DNA of 64,000 bases. Origin: Cellulomonas sp. Root930 (GTDB lineage Bacteria > Actinomycetota > Actinomycetes > Actinomycetales > Cellulomonadaceae). A program made the position numbers and the translations under genes. Of this stretch, positions 52,097-59,979 are shown one piece after another (position 1 is the first letter of the stretch; each line of letters starts with the position of its first letter). The notes beneath the pieces are model-generated. The model ran no database searches, had not been told where the DNA came from, and saw only the letters and a list, made by a program, of their open reading frames with translations. The stretch covers positions 2,955,879-3,019,878 of the forward strand of contig LMJI01000001.1 in the NCBI GenBank assembly GCA_001429255.1. Reading direction: 5' to 3'.

Positions 52097-53176
52097 GTGC
52101 CAACGACGTGCGCACCAGCATCGGGTCGACGTGATGACGGGTTCTCGCTCATCGAGCTGGTGGTCGCGATGGTCGTCCTCGGTTCGATGTCGCTCGCCGT
52201 CATCGGCATCATCCTGAACACCCAGTCGCTGGGCGTGAACAACCGGGCTCGCGTGGCCGCCGCCAACCTGGCCGGCCGCGAGGTCGACATCCTCCGCGAG
52301 GAGTTCACGCGGACGTCCGACTCGCCCATGAACATCGCCAACGCCGGCACGGTCACCAACCCGCACCCCCTGCCGTCGCAGACCGCCGGCCAGCCGTTGC
52401 GCGTCGATGGCGGCCTCTACACCGTGAAGCGCAGCGTGGCGTGGAACATCACCGGTGAGGGTGCCTCTGCCTGCGACGGCGGCTCGCTCGTGATGTACCC
52501 GACGCTCCGGGTGACGGTCACCGTGACGTGGTCCGGGATGGGCAACATCGCCCCGGTGGTGACGACGGCTTCGCTCGCGCCACGCAAGGACGACAAGGTG
52601 CTCGGCACCTCGTCGTACATCGCCGTCAAGGTCAGCGACGCCTCCGGGCTACCCAACAGCGGACGCAACGTGCGGGTGTACTCCTCCGGTGAGTCCCGCA
52701 CGGCCGTCACGGACGCGTCCGGGTGCGCAGTCGCTCAGGTCACTCCCGCCAGCGGCGCGGGCACCTCGTACTCCGCGCAGGTCACGGACGTCGGGTTCGT
52801 CGACGTCAGCGGAGCGACGGGCCCGACGAAGATCGTCGGCATCGTGCCCCGCGGGGCCTTGAACAACAGCGTCACCTTCACCTACGCGAGGGCCGCGACG
52901 CTCACGCTGCAGCTCGTCGACTCGACCGGAGCCCCGGCCAACCCCGCCGACCTCGTGGGCGGGACCGTGACGCTGAACGCGGCAGAGTACGCGGGCGCGT
53001 CCGGCACCACGGTCCTTCCGGTCACAGGCCCGACGATGACGTTGACCGGGCTGTGGCCGACGCAGTACTCGGCCTACTGGGGGAGCGCCCCGCCGACGCC
53101 GCCGAACTTGGCCGTGGCCCTCACCTCCGGCTCAGCCGGCACGATCGCCGTGGCGATACCGGTGGGAACACCGTGA
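52097..53176 (+). CDS. Minor prepilin with Ig-like C-terminal region
   Basis: 359 residues. The leader is RRDDG, cleaved before FSLIELVVAMVVLGSMSLAV, with Glu at +5. After the stalk comes a pilin-like domain, then from about residue 175 a large beta-rich extension. It carries KVSDASGLPNSGRNVRVYSS and TDASGCAVAQVTPASGAGTS, the pattern of carboxypeptidase-regulatory or bacterial Ig-like domains. A second unit with LTLQLVDSTGAPANPADLVG follows. Such a large head would fit only at a pilus tip or as an adhesin (inference). GTG 52097 follows GAGGAGG and gives a 15-residue leader. The stop overlaps the next gene. Confidence 0.88.
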   Translation: MPTTCAPASGRRDDGFSLIELVVAMVVLGSMSLAVIGIILNTQSLGVNNRARVAAANLAGREVDILREEFTRTSDSPMNIANAGTVTNPHPLPSQTAGQPLRVDGGLYTVKRSVAWNITGEGASACDGGSLVMYPTLRVTVTVTWSGMGNIAPVVTTASLAPRKDDKVLGTSSYIAVKVSDASGLPNSGRNVRVYSSGESRTAVTDASGCAVAQVTPASGAGTSYSAQVTDVGFVDVSGATGPTKIVGIVPRGALNNSVTFTYARAATLTLQLVDSTGAPANPADLVGGTVTLNAAEYAGASGTTVLPVTGPTMTLTGLWPTQYSAYWGSAPPTPPNLAVALTSGSAGTIAVAIPVGTP

Positions 53177-53955
53177 TCGCGCGCGCGCTGCAGCGTGGCA
53201 ACGACGACGACAGGGGCACGTCCCTCGTCGAGCTCCTCGTGGGCATGCTGATCCTCGGTATGGTCATCGCGGCGACGACGACGTTGACGATCGGCTTCCA
53301 GAAGACCAATGTTCAGAACATCACGCGGCAGGACCAGATCGACATCGCGCGGACCGCGACGGAGCGCGTGAGCAAGGTCGTCCGCACGGCCGTGAAGCCG
53401 AGCCAGCTGATCGACTGCCTCACGCCGGCCTGCGAGGACGTCACCGCCTTCATCTCCGCGTCGCAGACGGGCATGCAGTTCTACGCCAACCTCAACAACG
53501 CCGGCAACGTCCGCGGCGCGAGCCGCGTGACGTACTCCGTCGGCACGACAGGCGCAGACGCGGGGGTGCTGATCGAGAAGGTCCAGGTCCCGGACCACGA
53601 CGCGTCGGGCAACCCGATCATCACCACCAACGGCTACACCTACTGCAACGCGGAGGCCGGGGGAGCGTCGGCCGCGTGCAAGGCGAACCTCACCGTCCGG
53701 CGCGTCGCCACCGGAGTCGTCACCACCGGCGCGGTGCCGCTCTTCACGTACTTCGACGACCAGGGTGCGCCCATGCCGCTCACGGCCGGCAGCAGCCTCA
53801 CGGCCGCCCAGATCGACAAGGTCCTCGCCATCGAGCTGACAGTCAAGGTGCAGAAGGCCGGTGCGTCGGCTGCGAAGCTCACCACCTTTATCCAACGGAT
53901 CCAGCTGCCGAACGCGCAGGCTGTCCTACGTCCCGGAGATGACGCGACGCCATGA
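53173..53955 (+). CDS. Minor prepilin (PilW/GspJ-like)
   Basis: 260 residues. The leader ends NDDDRG, with cleavage before TSLVELLVGMLILGMVIAA; mature position 1 is Thr instead of Phe and Glu is at +5. The globular part contains four cysteines (CLTPAC and CNAEAGGASAAC), with repeated VTYSV and VRRVATGVV beta stretches. Size and position suggest a PilW or GspJ counterpart that primes pilus assembly. GTG 53173 overlaps the upstream stop by 4 bases, and its own stop overlaps the next ATG, so the three genes are translationally coupled. Confidence 0.88.
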   Translation: MIARALQRGNDDDRGTSLVELLVGMLILGMVIAATTTLTIGFQKTNVQNITRQDQIDIARTATERVSKVVRTAVKPSQLIDCLTPACEDVTAFISASQTGMQFYANLNNAGNVRGASRVTYSVGTTGADAGVLIEKVQVPDHDASGNPIITTNGYTYCNAEAGGASAACKANLTVRRVATGVVTTGAVPLFTYFDDQGAPMPLTAGSSLTAAQIDKVLAIELTVKVQKAGASAAKLTTFIQRIQLPNAQAVLRPGDDATP

Positions 53956-55913
53956 CCCGTTCCCCGAGCACGCGACGTCGGCGCATCACCACCACCCTGC
54001 GGAGCGGTGTTCTGCGCCGCCTGCGCGGGTCCGACGAGGGCATCGCCCTCGTCCTCGTCATCGGCTCCATGCTGGTCCTGGCGATGCTCGCCCTCACGGC
54101 GCTCACCTACTCGATGGCCGGCCAGAAGTTCGCCCGGTACGACCAGGACTACACGGCGGCCATGGCGGCGGCGCAGTCAGGGGTCGAGGACTTCATCAGC
54201 CGCATGAACCGCAACGACGGCTACGCGTACACCGTCGACTGCGCGAACCAGGCATGGAAGGGCCCCCGCACCGCCTCGGACCCACCCAACACGTGCGGCT
54301 GGAACACGTCCACAGCGCCGGGGTGGCTTCCGGTGGAGCCGGGTGCAACCGATCCCAAGGCAGCCGCCTTCCACTACAGGATCGACACGTCCGGCCAAGG
54401 CCAGGGCACCTACCAGCTCTACGTCACCGGCCGGGTGAACGACCGGTACCGGACCATCGACGTGACCGTCGGCAAGGGCGGCTCGACCGACTACGTCTAC
54501 TACACCGACTTCGAGTCGGCTGACCCTGCCAATGTCCAGGCATACGGCGAAGGCGGGACAGGCACAGTCGCGTGCGGGAAGAACGGCGCCACGGCGGCGT
54601 CGTACTGGCACTCGTCCTCGACGACCGACGGCAAGTCGACCCGCAGCGGCAAGGGCTGCACGGAGATCACGTTCATCGGTGGCGACGTGCTCGACGGCGA
54701 GGTCATGACCAACGACACGATCTACGGCACCGCCCGCTCCGGGCAGAAGCCGAAGTTCCTCAAGCAGGTCTGGACCGCGGACAAGGACTGCCTGAGTGCC
54801 GGCGCAACGAACTCCTCGTGGGAGTCCGCGTGCCTGCGCAGCGGCAGTGTTGCCGACTTCAACGGCACCAAGCCGAAGTACCACGAGCCGCTGAACCTCA
54901 TGGACAACGCCGCTGCCTTCGCGACGGTCCCCGGGTGCCACTACTACGGCTCCACGCGGATCAAGTTCACCAACGACGGCAAGATGACCGTCTGGAACAA
55001 GACGTCGGTGAACGGGAGCACACCGCCGGACGCCGTGCCCGTGGGCGGCGTGACGCCGACGTGCGGCGACCTTACGCAGCTCAACTCGACCAGTGGCGCC
55101 ACCGTCCCCGTGCCCAACGAGCAGGCGATCTATGTCGCGGCGTCGCCGTCCGCGTCGGCTCAGCGCCAGTGCTACCGAGAGGAGCTTGGTGGCCCGAGCG
55201 GTCAGCTCCTTCCGGTCGGTACATACACGGGCGCGGCGCCGACGTCGGCCTCGAGCACCTACACCGCCGACTCGAACATGCTCGAGACCACCAAGTACTG
55301 CGGTGCGGGGAACCTCTACGCCGAAGGGGTGGTCAAGGGGCGCGTCACGCTCGCGGCAGCGCAGTCCATCATCGTCACCGGCGACCTGGTGCTTGCCGGC
55401 GGCCTGAGCGGAACCGACATGCTCGGCCTGGTGGCCACGAACTCGGTGGAGATCTTCCACCCGCGCCTGGGCACGGTCGGGGCGACGGCCGAGTGCACCA
55501 GGTACTGGTCCAACGGCTCGTGCCGCACCTACGGTTCGCCCCAGTGGCTGACGACGACCACGGGCGACGCGGAGGTCAGTGGCTGGCCGCGCCGCTACAA
55601 GGAGGACGGGGCCGCGGGATTCACCCCGGCGTCGGGCGTCCAGATTGCCGGCTCGATCCAGACGCTCCTGCACTCGTTCCTCGTGCAGAAATACAACGTC
55701 GGCGGCGACAAGGGCACCCTGCAGGTCAACGGCTCGATCGCGCAGCGCTGGCGCGGGATCGTCGGCCAGGGCAGCGAGGGGTACACCAAGCTCTACAAGT
55801 ACGACCCGCGCCTGCAGTTCTCGACTCCGCCGTACTTCCCCAAGTGGGCCAACGCCAAGTACACGCTGCGCTACAGCGGCGAGATCAACACCCCGGCGTC
55901 GCTCAAGGGATGA
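53952..55913 (+). CDS. Large PilX-like pilus-associated protein
   Basis: 653 residues. A basic N-terminus (RRRRITTTLRSGVLRRLRG) is followed by DEGIALVLVIGSMLVLAMLA and a long amphipathic helix with AAAQSGVEDFISRMNR. This layout is that of PilX/GspK-type proteins, and Glu is missing at mature position 5, as often there. The exported body has about ten cysteines and a repetitive beta segment, VTLAAAQSIIVTGDLVLAGG, like a bactofilin-type solenoid. Homologues sit in pilus loci of Cellulomonas-like bacteria; the function is unproven, and a tip or priming complex is likely. The ATG overlaps the previous stop. Confidence 0.85.
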   Translation: MTRSPSTRRRRITTTLRSGVLRRLRGSDEGIALVLVIGSMLVLAMLALTALTYSMAGQKFARYDQDYTAAMAAAQSGVEDFISRMNRNDGYAYTVDCANQAWKGPRTASDPPNTCGWNTSTAPGWLPVEPGATDPKAAAFHYRIDTSGQGQGTYQLYVTGRVNDRYRTIDVTVGKGGSTDYVYYTDFESADPANVQAYGEGGTGTVACGKNGATAASYWHSSSTTDGKSTRSGKGCTEITFIGGDVLDGEVMTNDTIYGTARSGQKPKFLKQVWTADKDCLSAGATNSSWESACLRSGSVADFNGTKPKYHEPLNLMDNAAAFATVPGCHYYGSTRIKFTNDGKMTVWNKTSVNGSTPPDAVPVGGVTPTCGDLTQLNSTSGATVPVPNEQAIYVAASPSASAQRQCYREELGGPSGQLLPVGTYTGAAPTSASSTYTADSNMLETTKYCGAGNLYAEGVVKGRVTLAAAQSIIVTGDLVLAGGLSGTDMLGLVATNSVEIFHPRLGTVGATAECTRYWSNGSCRTYGSPQWLTTTTGDAEVSGWPRRYKEDGAAGFTPASGVQIAGSIQTLLHSFLVQKYNVGGDKGTLQVNGSIAQRWRGIVGQGSEGYTKLYKYDPRLQFSTPPYFPKWANAKYTLRYSGEINTPASLKG

Positions 55914-55970
55914 GACGTGCCTCGTCCGTTCCTGACGGGTTCGTCCAGGAAAGAGATGAAGGTTTGATGA

Positions 55971-56420
55971 GATGGCAACCTCAACATCAAGCTGCGCGCC
56001 GACATGGTCATCTTCGCGAACGACTTCTACGCCACGGGCAGCTTCCAGATCACGTCCGCCGATGGCAACCAACACAACGCGTGGATCATCGTGCCGGACC
56101 CTGACGTCACCGGGAACGGCGTCGCCGAGTGCGGCAAGTCCGTCGCCGGGAACAGGTCGGGGAACATGGAGTTCGACTCCGGCAGCCTCGCGGTCGCCCC
56201 GATCACCTTCTTCGGCTACACGCCGTGCCAGCTCGAGACGAATAACACGATGACGTTCTACGGCCAGCTGTACGGTGGCAACGTGACCCTGCGGAACTCG
56301 ATGACGATGCGCTACGTCGCGATCGGGATCCCGGGCGTGGACCTCCCCAGCACCAACCCGACAGCCACCTCCGGCTACCGCGTCGACGTCGTCTACAAGC
56401 GGGAGATCAAGAGCCCGTGA
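55971..56420 (+). pseudogene. 5'-truncated second PilX-like protein (C-terminal remnant)
   Basis: An open frame follows tandem stops TGA TGA (55965-55970), encoding DGNLNIKLRADMVIFANDFYAT and onward to a normal C-terminus, VDVVYKREIKSP. The only start codon is ATG 56004. There is no leader, membrane helix or ribosome-binding site. The sequence looks like the last 150 residues of a large exported pilus protein of the preceding gene's type, with YTPCQLE, YGQLYGG and GIPGVDLPS. It is in the same frame as that gene but separated by three in-frame stops and 57 bases. The pilD start still overlaps its stop. I read it as a deletion remnant; an assembly error is possible. Confidence 0.7.
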
Positions 56421-57202
56421 CGCTCGCATTCATCGCCCTGGCTGGCGTGGTCGGCCTCGCGATCGGTTCGTTCCTGAATGTCGTCATCTGGCGGGTGCCC
56501 CGCGGCGAGTCCGTGGTGCACCCGCCGTCGGCGTGCCCCCGCTGCGGTCACGCGATCCGTGAGCGAGACAACGTCCCCGTGGTGTCCTGGCTCCTGCTGC
56601 GCGGTCGATGCCGTGACTGCGGGAACCCGATCTCACCCCGGTACCCCCTGGTCGAGCTCGGCACGGGTGTCCTGTTCGCGCTCACCGCATGGTTCGCCGG
56701 ACCGACCTGGATCTTGCCTGCGCTCCTCTACCTCGCAGCGATCTCGATCGCCCTCGCCCTCATCGACATCGACGCCAAGCGGCTTCCCGACGCCATCGTC
56801 CTCCCGTCACACCTCGTCGCTCTCGGCCTGCTCGCGCTGGCCAGCGCCAACCCGGGTGGGGAGTCGGACTGGCCGGCCTACCTCCGAGCGCTCGTCGGCG
56901 GCGTCGCGCTGTTCGTCGTGTACTTCGTCATGGTCCTCGTCTATCCGGCCGGCATGGGGTTCGGCGACGTGAAGCTCGCGGGCATCCTCGGCCTCTACCT
57001 CGGTTGGTTCGGCTGGGGCTCGCTGTTCGTCGGCTGGTTCGCCGCATTCCTGCTCGGCGGGATCTTCTCGATCGGGCTCCTCGTCGCCGGTCGGGCGGGG
57101 CGGAAGTCGGGCATCCCGTTCGGCCCGTGGATGCTGCTTGGCGCGTTCGTCGGGATCGTTGCCGGCGCACCCCTGACCTCCTGGTATCTCGGAATCTTCT
57201 GA
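56417..57202 (+). CDS. pilD: Prepilin peptidase/N-methyltransferase PilD
   Basis: Membrane aspartic protease (261 residues) that cleaves the prepilin leaders after Gly and methylates the new N-terminus. The N-terminal part has GSFLNVVIWRVPRGES and two zinc CxxC pairs (CPRCGH and CRDCGN), typical of the bifunctional form. The catalytic Asp residues are in LIDIDAKRLPDAI and GMGFGDVKLAGILG. It has about seven membrane helices. GTG 56417 overlaps the stop of the truncated gene. A prepilin-peptidase-like gene lies between aroE and aroC in Mycobacterium tuberculosis too (Rv2551c, from memory). Confidence 0.96.
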   Translation: MTLAFIALAGVVGLAIGSFLNVVIWRVPRGESVVHPPSACPRCGHAIRERDNVPVVSWLLLRGRCRDCGNPISPRYPLVELGTGVLFALTAWFAGPTWILPALLYLAAISIALALIDIDAKRLPDAIVLPSHLVALGLLALASANPGGESDWPAYLRALVGGVALFVVYFVMVLVYPAGMGFGDVKLAGILGLYLGWFGWGSLFVGWFAAFLLGGIFSIGLLVAGRAGRKSGIPFGPWMLLGAFVGIVAGAPLTSWYLGIF

Positions 57203-57235
57203 TTCGGTCCCGGTTCCGACGAGTGCACCTGATCG

Positions 57236-57262
57236 CTCAAGTCGGAGCGTCGTCCACCCGAT
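57236..57262 (+). promoter_or_regulatory. FliA-like promoter of pilM
   Basis: CTCA (57236-57239), 17 bases, CCCGAT (57257-57262). The first -10 base is C instead of G. The -35 side CTCAAGTCGG is identical to that of pilT. The pilM GTG follows at 57301, with GGAAGGA before it. Confidence 0.55.
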
Positions 57263-57300
57263 AGGACGAAAGAACTCACTCGTCCGTCGGAAGGACCCTC

Positions 57301-58365
57301 GTGGCTACCACACGCGTCATCGGGCTGGACATCGGCTCGTCCGGCGTCCGAGCTGCGGAGCTCGAGTTCGGGAGCGGCGGCCCGACGGGCAAGATGCCTC
57401 CGACCCTCGTGCGATTCGGTCAGGTCCCTCTGCCTCTCGGCGCTGTGCGCGACGGCGAGGTCGTGCAGCCGGAGACGGTCTCGAGTGCGCTTCGCCAGCT
57501 CTGGGCACAGACCAAGTTCGAGTCGAAGGACGTCGTGATCGGCGTCGGCAACCAGCGGGTGATCGTCCGCGAGCTCGACCTGCCGTGGATGCCCCTCAGC
57601 CAGCTGAAGGAGTCGCTGCCGTACCAGGTCAGCGAGCTCCTGCCCATGTCGACGGACGACGCCCTGCTCGACTACTTCCCGACCGCGGAGTACGACGGAC
57701 CCCAGGGCCGCACGGTGCACGGGATGCTCGTCGCCGCCCAGCGCGACACCGTGAACGCGAACATCATCGCGGTCGAGGGTGCCGGTCTGCGCCCGCGCAT
57801 GGTGGACCTCAACGCGTTCGCGCTGCACCGGTCGCTGGCCCGGGGTGAGCTCGCCCAGTCCACTGCCGCGTTCGTGGACATCGGCGCGTCGATCACGACC
57901 GTCGTCGTCTCGGCTCAAGGGTCTCCACGTCTCGTGCGGTCGCTGCCCACCGGTGGACAGAACGTCACGAACGCCGTGGCCAGTGCCCTCGGCATCGCTG
58001 CCGCGGAGGCCGAGGTCGTCAAGCGCGAGATCGGCATCGGCTTCGCCGTCGGACCCGAGCGGGCGGACGCCGCCGAAGCGATCAGCACGGTCGTCCGGGC
58101 GTTGGTCGAGTCGGTGCGCAACACGTTCGTCTACTACTCGGGGAACAACCCCGGCGCGGGGATCGACGTCTGCGTCCTCACCGGTGGCGGTTCGCACCTT
58201 CCCGGGCTCGGACAGTATCTGTCGAGCGCGAGCAGGCTGCCCGTCACGCTCGGGGACCCGCTCGCCGGGCTCCGGTCCGCAAAGACCGCTCAGCGCGAAT
58301 CGCTGAACGGGCATGAGTCCTTCATCGCCCTCCCCGTCGGACTGGCCTACGGAGTTGCCGCATGA
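57301..58365 (+). CDS. pilM: Type IV pilus assembly protein PilM
   Basis: Actin-like cytoplasmic ring protein (354 residues) that binds the N-terminus of PilN. The FtsA/actin fold shows in VIGLDIGSSGVRAAELEF (phosphate 1), TAAFVDIGASITTVVVS (phosphate 2) and DVCVLTGGGSHLPGLGQYL (adenosine motif). Between them is VRELDLPWMPLSQLKESLPYQ, typical of PilM. The GTG follows GGAAGGA. It starts the pilM-pilN-pilO operon, overlapping pilN by 4 bases. Confidence 0.94.
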   Translation: MATTRVIGLDIGSSGVRAAELEFGSGGPTGKMPPTLVRFGQVPLPLGAVRDGEVVQPETVSSALRQLWAQTKFESKDVVIGVGNQRVIVRELDLPWMPLSQLKESLPYQVSELLPMSTDDALLDYFPTAEYDGPQGRTVHGMLVAAQRDTVNANIIAVEGAGLRPRMVDLNAFALHRSLARGELAQSTAAFVDIGASITTVVVSAQGSPRLVRSLPTGGQNVTNAVASALGIAAAEAEVVKREIGIGFAVGPERADAAEAISTVVRALVESVRNTFVYYSGNNPGAGIDVCVLTGGGSHLPGLGQYLSSASRLPVTLGDPLAGLRSAKTAQRESLNGHESFIALPVGLAYGVAA

Positions 58366-59060
58366 CCACGCTGCTCGAACGCCCACGTTCCAAGTCCGCC
58401 GGCGGCACCGCCCTCAGCGGGACGCTGCCCCAGGTCAACCTCCTGCCGCCAGAGGTCCGCGCCGCACGTGGCCTTCGGGCGACCAAGCGGTGGCTGGTCA
58501 TCAGCCTCGTCGTGACGCTCGCCGTGTGCGTCGGTGCCTACGGGCTCGCTCTCGTCACGGGGGCGACCGCCGCGGCGGACCTGGCGAACGCACAGAACGA
58601 GACCGCCCGCTTGCAGACGGAGCAGGCCAAGTACGCCGAGGTCCCACAGGTGCTCGGCATGCTCGATCAGACCAAGAGCGCTCGCCAGACGGGAATGTCC
58701 ACCGACGTCCAGTGGAAGTCGTACATCGACGCCATCCAGGCGGTGCTCCCGGTCGACGTCAGCCTCGAGACGTACGCGGTGACCGTCGCCACCCCGATGG
58801 CCGCGGCTGGTCTCCCGACCGATCCGCTCCAGGCACCGAGCGTCGGCCAGATCCAGTTCACCGGCCGCAGCTCGAACATCCCGGACGCTGCCGCGTGGAT
58901 CGACGCGCTGAACAGCGTCCCGGGGTTCGCGGACGCCGCTGTCTCGTCCGTCGTCGTGACGGGCGACGACGGCGGCGACTACTACACGACGACGTCGACC
59001 GTGCAGGTGCTGGACACCGCGTACTCGCACCGCTTCGACGCGACCAACGGGGAGGGCTGA
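58362..59060 (+). CDS. pilN: Type IV pilus assembly protein PilN
   Basis: 232 residues. The short cytoplasmic end carries the PilM-binding motif PQVNLLPPEVRAAR. One membrane helix follows (about 45-68, WLVISLVVTLAVCVGAYGLAL), then a coiled-coil (about 70-100) and a ferredoxin-like external domain with WIDALNSVPGFADAAVSSVV. It pairs with PilO to align the pilus machine. The ATG overlaps the pilM stop. PilP and the secretin PilQ are absent, as expected for a cell with one membrane. Confidence 0.92.
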   Translation: MTTLLERPRSKSAGGTALSGTLPQVNLLPPEVRAARGLRATKRWLVISLVVTLAVCVGAYGLALVTGATAAADLANAQNETARLQTEQAKYAEVPQVLGMLDQTKSARQTGMSTDVQWKSYIDAIQAVLPVDVSLETYAVTVATPMAAAGLPTDPLQAPSVGQIQFTGRSSNIPDAAAWIDALNSVPGFADAAVSSVVVTGDDGGDYYTTTSTVQVLDTAYSHRFDATNGEG

Positions 59061-59061
59061 C

Positions 59062-59856
59062 ATGGGCAGCGCCAAGAAGAGCACCTGGGTCGGGGCGACC
59101 GTCTTCGCCGCTCTCGTGATCATGGCGGCCGCCTGGTTCCTCGCGATCTCCCCGACCATGTCCGCCGCGGCGGAGATCCGTGATCAGGCCGAGCAGACGG
59201 TCTCCCAGAACGAGATGCTCGAGCTGCAGCTGGCTCAGCTCAAGGCCGACTTCGAGAAGCTGCCTGAGTACAAGGCGGAGCTCGCGACCCTGCAGCAGCA
59301 GATCCCGACGGACGCGATGCTGTCGGACTACCTCCGCCAGCTGCAGCAGATCGCGGCGGCCCATGCGGTCACCCTGACGACGATCACTCCAGCACCGGCA
59401 CAGCTCGTCGCGCTCGCTGCGCCGGCAGCCGCACCGGAGGTCACCGCTCCCGCCGAGGGCACCGAGGGTGAAGTGGAACCTGCTGCGACCGACCCCAGCG
59501 CGGTCGCCGCTCCGCCGGTCGCCGCGGGCCCCGCCGGTCTCGCTGCAATCCCCTTCTCGCTGACGGTGCTCGGCTCGTACGACAACACCAACGCCTTCTT
59601 GTGGGACCTGCAGAACGCGACGCCTCGACTGTTCCTCGTCAGCGGCGTGACCGGCACGGCCCAGAAGGAGGGCGAGGAGAACGCGGGCAAGCCTGCGACG
59701 GTCGACGGCGACCAGGAGCTGGTCGTCACGGGCTTCACCTACGTGCTGCCCGACGCCTCGGCCGTCCCGCCGACGGTCGACCCGAATGCCCCTCCGCCGG
59801 CGCTGCCCGGCGCGGTGCCGGGTAAGAACCCGCTCCTCCCGATCGCCGGTCACTGA
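59062..59856 (+). CDS. pilO: Type IV pilus assembly protein PilO
   Basis: 264 residues: one membrane helix (about 10-30, VGATVFAALVIMAAAWFLAI), a heptad coiled-coil with NEMLELQLAQLKADFEKLPE, then a PilO-type domain with MLSDYLRQLQQIAAAHAVTL and FSLTVLGSYDNTNAFLWDLQ. An Ala/Pro/Glu-rich insert (about 112-155) splits the domain, and a Pro-rich tail (about 235-264) follows. It is the last gene of the pilus cluster, with a terminator hairpin after it. Confidence 0.9.
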   Translation: MGSAKKSTWVGATVFAALVIMAAAWFLAISPTMSAAAEIRDQAEQTVSQNEMLELQLAQLKADFEKLPEYKAELATLQQQIPTDAMLSDYLRQLQQIAAAHAVTLTTITPAPAQLVALAAPAAAPEVTAPAEGTEGEVEPAATDPSAVAAPPVAAGPAGLAAIPFSLTVLGSYDNTNAFLWDLQNATPRLFLVSGVTGTAQKEGEENAGKPATVDGDQELVVTGFTYVLPDASAVPPTVDPNAPPPALPGAVPGKNPLLPIAGH

Positions 59857-59869
59857 CCGACAGGTCATC

Positions 59870-59906
59870 AGCCCGCCGCTCCCGGTCCGCCCGGGATCGG
59901 CGGGCT
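59870..59906 (+). terminator. Terminator at the end of the pilus cluster
   Basis: AGCCCGCCG (59870-59878) pairs with CGGCGGGCT (59898-59906) around an inner CCCGG/CCGGG stem, starting 13 bases after the pilO stop. Confidence 0.75.
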
Positions 59907-59979
59907 GGGTCGTCCCCAGGCGTCGACCACCCGCCGGACAGCAGCCGGGCGGCGGCGCGCGTCATGGAAGGATCACCTC

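Noticed and set aside
55972..56253. A plus-strand frame starting ATG 55972
   Set aside because: A Ser/Arg/Thr-rich shift product of the pilus remnant; the other frame gives a coherent C-terminal sequence.
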